A stretch of 54,599 bases of DNA from positions 1-54,599 of the forward strand of contig CALLDR010000180.1 of NCBI GenBank assembly GCA_937997955.1, given 5' to 3'. How positions within the stretch are numbered: position 1 is the first letter of the stretch; every line of letters starts with the position of its first letter. Source of the stretch: an uncultured Emergencia sp. Its GTDB lineage: Bacteria; Bacillota; Clostridia; Peptostreptococcales; Anaerovoracaceae. A program made the position numbers and the translations under genes. Below the pieces are notes generated by a model, which worked only from the letters and a program-made list of their open reading frames with translations, had not been told where the DNA came from and did no database searches. Positions 7,611 through 13,651 of this stretch are shown here, in pieces.

Positions 7611-8657
7611 TCAATTGCTTCCTCTCACAAAAACACTACACATCCATTTATTAAATTTATCAGGCTCTTCAAATTGCGGATAATGTGCCGAATTGTCAAA
7701 CACAACCATTTCGTGTATCGCGTCTCCATTCAGACCGTTTAAGAAGTTTTCTGCCGCTTTGGGCGAGGTCATGCCGTCATATGCTCCCATAACAAAATAA
7801 ACGGGAATATCCAGCGTGTTTACAATCTCTGTAATGGGATTATTCAGCGCTTCTAATATTAATGTATCTTGATATTGGATTGATGCCGTGTAAAGACGAA
7901 TCGCGTCTGTCAGATTATACTCTGTACCAAAGAAATATCCCATCCAATAGTCGGCATTATCGTTTATTTGCCTTGCCGCAAAGCCATATTTGCGCACATA
8001 ATTTCTCGGGGTAATCTCTTCACCTCTTGAAATAAAATCGGTCAACGCGCGCAGCTTTGCCGTATCATCTTTGTTGCCTGCTTTTTCAGCCGCTTCTATG
8101 CATAATTCCAGCCCATCCAGCTCACTTTCGATTGTATCAGACATCTGACCTATTCCGACATAGGCGAGGTACATTTCAGGATGCTGTGAAGCTGCCATCG
8201 CAGCAATATATGTACCATAAGAGTGACCAATCAGGATTACCTTCTCTTTACGTAAATATGTCGATATATACTGTGTAAACGCGATCAAATCATCCACATG
8301 AGCAGAGGCAGTTACATCCGAATAGTCTTTGCCGAATTCATATGATTTTCCGCTGCCGCGCTGATCGTAATGAACGACTGTAAAATTCTCCTCAAGAGCA
8401 CTTTGATATTTTCTCGCATAGGGTATTTCGGAACAGCATGGACCCCCATGGACAAAGATAACAACTGGATTGTCTCTGTCTTTTCCACGAATCATCATTT
8501 CAATATTTGCTCCGTTGATTTCTACCTTGCGTAATTCACTGATACTGTTATCACCTTTTATTTTTGGTGTCCACGTGGGAACAAATAATTCAATGGCGAG
8601 AATAAAAGCGAATATAATGCCAATAATCCTTATCAATTTTATAGCTTTCTTTTTCAT
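7611..8657 (-). CDS. Membrane-anchored alpha/beta hydrolase (S33 aminopeptidase-like)
   Basis: This 348-residue protein has an N-terminal membrane anchor (about residues 7-28), putting the catalytic domain outside the cell. The fold is recognisable from HGGPCC (70-75, oxyanion region), DQRGSGKS (98-105) and the nucleophile elbow GHSYGTY (Ser146), with a likely acid in MGAYDGM and a late His in SAHYPQ. These are typical of proline-iminopeptidase relatives, but the substrate cannot be read from sequence. GC content is lower than in the flanking core genes, suggesting acquired DNA. RBS AAGGAT lies upstream, and a TATAAT at 8727-8722 could be its -10. Confidence 0.85.
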   Translation of the reverse strand: MKKKAIKLIRIIGIIFAFILAIELFVPTWTPKIKGDNSISELRKVEINGANIEMMIRGKDRDNPVVIFVHGGPCCSEIPYARKYQSALEENFTVVHYDQRGSGKSYEFGKDYSDVTASAHVDDLIAFTQYISTYLRKEKVILIGHSYGTYIAAMAASQHPEMYLAYVGIGQMSDTIESELDGLELCIEAAEKAGNKDDTAKLRALTDFISRGEEITPRNYVRKYGFAARQINDNADYWMGYFFGTEYNLTDAIRLYTASIQYQDTLILEALNNPITEIVNTLDIPVYFVMGAYDGMTSPKAAENFLNGLNGDAIHEMVVFDNSAHYPQFEEPDKFNKWMCSVFVRGSN

Positions 8658-8817
8658 TAGCTCATCCTTGTCATGTCAAAATAACGACCTGTACCATCAC
8701 AGAAAACTTCCTGGTTAAGTTATTATATCATACAAATATGACATTTAACCTGTTTTTTTATAAAGTCAGCGGCAGGATTTTCACACCCCGCCGCCTGTGA
8801 ACAGAAGACACGCACAT

Positions 8818-9309
8818 CTACCATATCGTCGTACATATCCACGCAGCAAAAGCGCAAATAAACGGATATAGAATAATGCGGATTATCTGGCTTTTTAAAT
8901 TAAAGCCGTATTTGTTATAGGCCTCTACCCCTTCAAGCTCGGGATAATAATGCTCAAAGAAGTGCGAACGAGTCATCAGCAAAAAGTCAAAGCAGATCAT
9001 ATCATAGGCCTTATAAACATACAGTATGATCAAAAACCTCGCAAAAAACTGCCGGAAAGCGAAGCTATTACTCACACCGTCCCATATGGCAATAACGAAA
9101 TCCGCTATGAGCATCAGAAGTCCAGCAATCAACAGCGCCCATCCGAGTATATGTTGGCCTTTGAAGCGTTCTGGCTTGTCCTGTACAAGCTCCTGCGCTT
9201 CTTTGGGCGCCGAACCCATCAGTCTTTTGTCCTGCACCAGCGCGACCACCGAAAACAGCATGAGGGAAATCCCCAAAATTGCGAGTAATGAAAGTAAAAA
9301 TGTTACCAT
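8818..9309 (-). CDS. Hypothetical four-helix membrane protein
   Basis: No family was recognised. The 163-residue protein has hydrophobic segments at about 1-24, 55-75, 85-103 and 140-160, with a polar stretch carrying FFEHYYPELEG between helices 3 and 4. The start ATG at 9309 has AAGGAG 9 nt upstream. Its upstream DNA (9371-9460) is a phased array of 10-bp repeats that could be regulatory. It follows the same strand as the hydrolase downstream, about 160 bp apart. Confidence 0.65.
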   Translation of the reverse strand: MVTFLLSLLAILGISLMLFSVVALVQDKRLMGSAPKEAQELVQDKPERFKGQHILGWALLIAGLLMLIADFVIAIWDGVSNSFAFRQFFARFLIILYVYKAYDMICFDFLLMTRSHFFEHYYPELEGVEAYNKYGFNLKSQIIRIILYPFICAFAAWICTTIW

Positions 9310-9370
9310 ATGTATGCGCTCCTTCTCATAAATTCCGATTGCCGCTGCCAGCGGCTGACGCCAACGGCCA

Positions 9371-9460
9371 ATGCCAGCGGTCAGTATCGGCCAGCGGCGG
9401 TTAGCGGCAGTTAGCAGCGGTTAGCAGCGGTTAACGGCGGTCAGCGACGGTCAACATCGG
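9371..9460. repeat. Array of nine degenerate 10-bp repeats
   Basis: Nine consecutive units in exact 10-bp register fit the consensus YYAGCRGCGG (for example TTAGCAGCGG twice in a row). Weaker related sequence extends to about 9340. The period equals one helical turn, so each copy faces the same side. It lies 62-151 bp upstream of the start of the 163-residue membrane protein. Confidence 0.85.
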
Positions 9461-9628
9461 TTAGCTTCATCTAACTGGTAGTATAGCACCAGATTATGAA
9501 TTTTTCAACCGCTGCGGCAGATTGATTCAGAGCCTGCGCACGAAAAACATAGACAGGAATCTGAACGGAACATGAGCACATGGGACATAGAGCAGTCGAA
9601 TCAGCAACCTTTTTTGATTTTTGGGGCA

Positions 9629-9796
9629 AATGTTGCGCGTTACCTTCCGACTCAGGCCTTCAAAACACTAAAACCGGCTGTTTTTTGTCAAAACCAGCGA
9701 AATGTTGCCAAATTTATGTATGATTATGTAATTACTTCCTCTTTTTGTAATACAAAAAACGATTTTATCTGAAAAACGATGAAGAACGCGCAACAT
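9629..9796. repeat. MITE-like inverted repeat element, 168 bp
   Basis: Perfect 13-bp inverted ends AATGTTGCGCGTT (9629-9641) and AACGCGCAACATT (9784-9796) flank AT-rich DNA. A third, internal copy of the core (TTTTTTGTCAAAACCAGCG then AATGTTGCC, about 9681-9711) lies in direct orientation to the left arm. Outside the right arm, TTTTTTGACAAAAATCA resembles the sequence before the internal copy. No transposase is present. The rest of 9797-10109 shows no gene, only small hairpins. Confidence 0.55.
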
Positions 9797-10109
9797 TAAT
9801 TGATTTTTTGACAAAAATCAGCCGGTCTGGAGATGCACTGGGATCTGCACACGAGATCTAGGTTCTAACTTATGTAATTTAGTTTCTATGCAGCACTTTC
9901 CGTTTATAGAAAGCTGCAGAAAGATGCAGTCACATTTCGTCTCTTCATGCCGCATAAATCTTAGATATCAGACAAAAGAGGCGTACAGCACAGGTGGTAC
10001 GCCATATGGTACATAAAGAACGCCAAAATGTGGCTCGAGGCGTGAAGAACCGCAAAGAACTGTGAAGGGCAGTGGGCGGAAGTTTTCATTCGCAGGCCCT
10101 GCAGATTGA

Positions 10110-10228
10110 CTGCTCCGCCTGCGGAGCAGAGATCTGATTTGCTGCGTTTTTATTAAATTTATCACTGACATCGCGGCAAAAGAGCTGCCCGCCCAGGGGA
10201 ACATCTCTGAAAGCGGCCAGCTCTTTTT
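10110..10228 (+). other. Structured non-coding stretch with terminator-like hairpin
   Basis: A perfect 9-bp hairpin CTGCTCCGC/GCGGAGCAG (10110-10129) is followed by a second stem AAAAGAGCTG/CAGCTCTTTT (10178-10187 with 10218-10227) ending in TTTTT. The second could end transcription in either direction. No coding gene is convincing here, so a small RNA is possible but not shown. From 10229 to 10310 nothing was seen. Confidence 0.35.
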
Positions 10229-10310
10229 AAGTAAAGAGTATAATCTTGTATTCTAATTTTATATTGTCTGTAGTGATATATTACCTATATCTCTGTATCG
10301 TCTATACTGT

Positions 10311-10338
10311 TTATAGGCTCCATGTTATAGGCTCCATG
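10311..10338. repeat. 14-bp tandem duplication
   Basis: TTATAGGCTCCATG occurs twice in a row, directly downstream of the methyltransferase stop codon on the minus strand. Confidence 0.8.
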
Positions 10339-10358
10339 CCGCCTGTGCGGCCCCGCGC

Positions 10359-11387
10359 CTATACCCCTCTCGCGGTATAAAACTCATCGATGGCTTCGTA
10401 AAACCCGTCGATACATTCCCAGCTGGCGTTCGGTCCGATATCGCAGCCGGAAGAGATCACGAAGTTAGGATATTCACAGCATTTTTCCATGATGGCCTTG
10501 GTGGCCTCCTTCATGGATTCCGCTGTGCCGAAGCAGAACTGAGCAGCCGGATCCACGTTGCCCATGACCAGCCTGTCGGCAGGCATCAGCGGGCAGATGT
10601 CCTCCATGTTGATGGCGTTGCCGAAGTGATAGCCCTCCGCGTTGATCTCGATCAGCTGGTCGGCGATCTTGGTAACGTTGCTTCCGCAGTTGTGGAATAC
10701 GACGATGAACTCCTCGTCCTGCACAGCCTCTACGATCTGTCTGCAGTACGGCAGGACGAATTTTCTGCTCAGCTTCGGAGACAGCAGCCCCATCATCGGC
10801 TCCGCCATGACAAAGCCGTTGGCGCCTGTATTCTTCTTGTATTCCAGCGCGTATTTAATGATGAACTCCGTGCACTTTTCCAGGGTAATGGTGACCATTT
10901 CAGGATCCTTCATGCAGGCCATCATCATCTCCGTCATGCCGATCAGTCTTCCCGCCATGGTATACGGCCCCGCGATGCCGGCAAAGACCGGTCTGTCGGT
11001 GATCATCTCCGCCGCTTTTCTCACCGCATCGATGAAGATGCTGGTCCGCCCGTCGCCGATTTCCGGAACTTTCAGGTTTTCCGCGTCTTCCTTTGTCTTG
11101 ATCAATTCTCCCATCGTAGCCGGAACATCATTCTCAGGAAGGCGGATCTGGCTTCCGCAGGCCTCCGCCTCGACGGTCAGATCCATCATGCTCAAAGCGG
11201 CCAGAGACGGCGTGCGCTCAGCGATGACCTTCATGCCGTCCGCCTGGGTCTGCGCGTCGGTGACCAGCTCCCTTACGGTGGCGCCCGTCAGCTTTACAGA
11301 CGGAAAAGACAGTACAGGCACGCCCTTCTTGCGCGGATTCGCAATAACGTTTTCCTTCCACACTCTCATGTTCATCTTTTCACTCAT
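10359..11387 (-). CDS. Uroporphyrinogen decarboxylase-family methyltransferase (MtaA/MtbA-like)
   Basis: This 342-residue TIM-barrel protein belongs to the family that moves methyl groups between a corrinoid and an acceptor thiol or pterin. The zinc motif His-X-Cys-Xn-Cys is visible at FHNCGS (His232, Cys234) and SSGCDIG (Cys315), which separates it from heme-pathway HemE. GIAGPYTMAG and MGNVDP are also typical. No corrinoid protein or substrate-specific methyltransferase lies nearby, so its partner must be elsewhere. A perfect 8-8 palindrome lies 60-80 bp upstream. The acceptor is unknown. Confidence 0.85.
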   Translation of the reverse strand: MSEKMNMRVWKENVIANPRKKGVPVLSFPSVKLTGATVRELVTDAQTQADGMKVIAERTPSLAALSMMDLTVEAEACGSQIRLPENDVPATMGELIKTKEDAENLKVPEIGDGRTSIFIDAVRKAAEMITDRPVFAGIAGPYTMAGRLIGMTEMMMACMKDPEMVTITLEKCTEFIIKYALEYKKNTGANGFVMAEPMMGLLSPKLSRKFVLPYCRQIVEAVQDEEFIVVFHNCGSNVTKIADQLIEINAEGYHFGNAINMEDICPLMPADRLVMGNVDPAAQFCFGTAESMKEATKAIMEKCCEYPNFVISSGCDIGPNASWECIDGFYEAIDEFYTARGV

Positions 11388-11447
11388 TGGTTCTTTCCTC
11401 GCTCTTCCAACATTCTTTGATCATCTTTCATTTTAGATTTCATCTTT

Positions 11448-11466
11448 TATTAGATGTTATCTAATA
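11448..11466 (-). promoter_or_regulatory. Operator-like palindrome upstream of the methyltransferase
   Basis: TATTAGAT-GTT-ATCTAATA is a perfect 8-bp dyad with a 3-bp centre, a size typical of TetR or similar dimeric repressors. No regulator gene is adjacent. Between this site and 11755 there is an AT-rich spacer with no gene. Confidence 0.45.
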
Positions 11467-11755
11467 TAGATTAAGTCTACCATTTCACCTCTTCCCTTTT
11501 CTAAGAAAATTTTTAGGTAAATTGGTATCCCTACTGTGAAAAAGTGATGTGAAAAGAACTGTAAAGTACAGTTTACAAGGGACTGCACAGAGTGACGGTC
11601 TGGCGGAAAGTGTGCCGCCCGCCAGATTTTCCATGTGATGTTCAAGCTGCCGCGCTGCCCGCCGAACCAGGGTATTTGCCTGTTTCCACGCTCTCGGAAA
11701 TATGGTAGAATGGAAAGGAAAGAACAACAGATCGGGCTTTAATGAGGTAAAGATA

Positions 11756-12427
11756 ATGGTTGGAGAAATACGATGGACAAAATATTTTTGGTTGAGCCTG
11801 CTCTCATTTGGAGCATTTATGCTTGAGTATCTGTCAATATTTGTAATTGAAGCTATAGTTCTACATGTAGATATACAAAATTATACGGCACATCAGAGAA
11901 GTGTTCATTGTATTATAATGAGTTTTATGTGGGCGGTTTTCATTGGCATACTCTTGCTTTTTTCCAAAAAGCATTACCGTTTCCCAGCAAGAGGAAACCA
12001 AGAGGACAAGATTTCCTTGAAAAACTGGATAATAACGCTTGCTTGCTTTACTGGCTGTAAAATTATGACTTTCATTGATTGGCATACATTAAAGGTAATT
12101 GGAGAAGCACAGAGCAAAACCATATTTCAATTTTGCGCGCAATATTTATACTATATATTTGAAGTAATGCTTGTTATCTTAATCATCATATATGGGCAAA
12201 AATCGGTTGAAACTTTTATAAAAAAGGAGAGCTCAATTCCTTTTGGCGGCATCATATTGGCTATGACATGGGGAATATTTCATTTTGTATCAAGAGGGGT
12301 AGGCATTGAAATATGGAATGGAATTTCTACAATAATATTTTCTGTTCTTTCTGGTTTAATTTATATTAAATTAAACAGAAACTGGTTATATAGCTATCTT
12401 TTTATCGCTATGGGTTATTTGCTGTAA
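11756..12427 (+). CDS. AT-rich membrane protein, CPBP-like
   Basis: The protein has 223 residues and about six membrane segments. Late in the sequence, MTWGIFHFVSRG resembles motif 3 of CPBP-family intramembrane proteases (a histidine after W-G-hydrophobic), but the glutamate motif is not obvious, so the family is tentative and activity doubtful. The start at 11756 is chosen for GAGG upstream. Base and codon use are strikingly AT-rich beside the GC-rich core genes, pointing to recent transfer; a possible recombinase remnant follows it. Confidence 0.6.
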   Translation: MVGEIRWTKYFWLSLLSFGAFMLEYLSIFVIEAIVLHVDIQNYTAHQRSVHCIIMSFMWAVFIGILLLFSKKHYRFPARGNQEDKISLKNWIITLACFTGCKIMTFIDWHTLKVIGEAQSKTIFQFCAQYLYYIFEVMLVILIIIYGQKSVETFIKKESSIPFGGIILAMTWGIFHFVSRGVGIEIWNGISTIIFSVLSGLIYIKLNRNWLYSYLFIAMGYLL

Positions 12428-12495
12428 ATTCCCGTTTATCGAGCGGACAAGGAGGGAGCGCATGGACGCACCTGTGGAATAGGTAAATGTGTGTA

Positions 12496-12582
12496 TGCGG
12501 CAGAGGTGTTTCAAAAGACTGCCGACAGAAGAAATATAGAATTGCGGCTTATCAAGAAAAAGTAACATACATCGCAAGCTGA
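12496..12582 (+). pseudogene. Possible serine-recombinase N-terminal remnant
   Basis: A short frame reads ...RQKKYRIAAY then QEKVTYIAS and stop. KKYRIAAY resembles the conserved beginning of large serine recombinases (KYRIAAYCRVST), with the following catalytic part missing, as if internally deleted. This rests on about eight residues and is weak. Its place beside an AT-rich gene makes a decayed mobile element plausible. Confidence 0.25.
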
Positions 12583-12618
12583 CCTAAAAGAACTACAAAA
12601 GAAATACAAAAGAACCAT

Positions 12619-12659
12619 AAAAACGCGCGCTTCAGTATCTCTCATACGTCGGCACGCGT
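12619..12659 (-). terminator. Terminator downstream of minD
   Basis: On the minus strand ACGCGTGC pairs with GCGCGCGT (one G-U) across a 21-nt loop and is followed by TTTTT. Confidence 0.5.
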
Positions 12660-12675
12660 CTTTTCCTCATTATTA

Positions 12676-12765
12676 CGATCTCCGTGAGCTCAAATTCCAT
12701 GATCTCGATCTCTGTGAGCTCAAATTCCATGAGTTCAATCCCCGTGAGCTCGATTTCTGTGAAGT
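12676..12765. repeat. Three tandem 30-bp repeats
   Basis: Units begin at 12676, 12706 and 12736. The first two differ at about three positions and the third is more diverged; each contains GTGAGCTC. The array lies just downstream of the minD stop. Thirty is a multiple of three, and both strands stay open across it. Confidence 0.85.
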
Positions 12766-12798
12766 CTAATGCAGCTGTCTCTGCGCCAGCTAGCTCCG

Positions 12799-13524
12799 TT
12801 ATATCTGTTCTGTGATCCTTCCCGTGATGCGCTGGAAGTTCTCTTCGATGTAGGTGCCCGGCTTCAGAACGATGGGAACGCCCAGATTGGTGGAAATCTG
12901 GATATTTTCATCGTACTGAATGATCCCCGCCAGAGGCGGGCGCAGCATAGATGTGATCTCCCGCAGCCGCGGCGCGTATCCGGCGTTCATCATCTCGGCG
13001 ATGACCTTGTTCAGCACCACGTACCGCTCCTGTATTCCCATGTGCAGCAGCTCCCGGTCCAAAGAGTCGGCGTCCCGCAGGGCGGCGTATTCCGGCGTGG
13101 TGATCAAAACAGCGGCTTCCGCTCCTGCCGCCGCCAGAACCAGTCCGTCGTCGATGCCCGACGGCGCGTCTATGATTACGTAATCATAGGTATTCTTCAG
13201 CTTTTCGCACAGGACCTGCAGGTGGAGGGGCGTCAGAGTTCCATCGTCCCTGGACGGCGGAGCCGCCATCAGATACAGGTCGTCAAACCGTTTGTCCCGT
13301 ATCAGCGCCTGCTTGATGCGGCATACGCCGGTCAAAACATCATAGACGTCGTAGACCACGTGATTTTCCAGACCAAAATACAGGTCCAGATTCCGCAGCC
13401 CCAGGTCCATATCCACCAGAACCACGCTGCTGCCCCGTCTCGCCAGGGTGGCACCGAAGTTGACCGAGAACATGGATTTTCCTGTCCCGCCTTTTCCAGA
13501 TGCGATTAAAAAAACTCTGCCCAT
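12799..13524 (-). CDS. minD: MinD-like P-loop ATPase, lacking the membrane-targeting tail
   Basis: MinD normally binds the membrane and positions MinC to block polar division. This 241-residue protein has the deviant Walker A KGGTGKS (11-17), the signature VDMDLGLRNLDLYFGLE and YDYVIIDAPSGID. It ends shortly after IEENFQRITGRITEQI, about 25 residues earlier than B. subtilis MinD (268), so the C-terminal amphipathic helix is missing. minC and minE, usual neighbours in clostridia, are absent. It follows mrdA by 127 bp of repeat-rich DNA. It may be a MinD paralogue with a different job. Confidence 0.85.
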   Translation of the reverse strand: MGRVFLIASGKGGTGKSMFSVNFGATLARRGSSVVLVDMDLGLRNLDLYFGLENHVVYDVYDVLTGVCRIKQALIRDKRFDDLYLMAAPPSRDDGTLTPLHLQVLCEKLKNTYDYVIIDAPSGIDDGLVLAAAGAEAAVLITTPEYAALRDADSLDRELLHMGIQERYVVLNKVIAEMMNAGYAPRLREITSMLRPPLAGIIQYDENIQISTNLGVPIVLKPGTYIEENFQRITGRITEQI

Positions 13525-13549
13525 TTGTTCCTCCAGTTATAACGCAAAT

Positions 13550-13640
13550 TTCTATATCAGTTTCTGTGTGATTTCATCAGTTTCTATATGAACAACTATA
13601 TGAATGACTACATGATGACTATATCATGACCATATCATGG
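13550..13640. repeat. Degenerate 11-13 bp tandem repeats between mrdA and minD
   Basis: Successive units of the type ACTATATCATG, ACTACATGATG, ACTATATGAATG and TCTATATGAAC fill most of the mrdA-minD spacer, where minC would be expected. No coding sequence is visible. The minD RBS (GGAGG) follows. Confidence 0.65.
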
Positions 13641-13651
13641 CTGTATGCCTC

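Noticed and set aside
9572..9772. 66-codon open frame on the plus strand
   Set aside because: It lies across the inverted repeat element, has no clear ribosome binding site, and its product looks like translated repeat sequence.
9968..10204. 78-codon open frame on the minus strand
   Set aside because: No RBS, and it overlaps two strong hairpins; more likely structured non-coding DNA.
11485..11727. Open frames on the minus strand upstream of the methyltransferase
   Set aside because: No RBS or recognisable protein features; they lie in a spacer between divergent genes.
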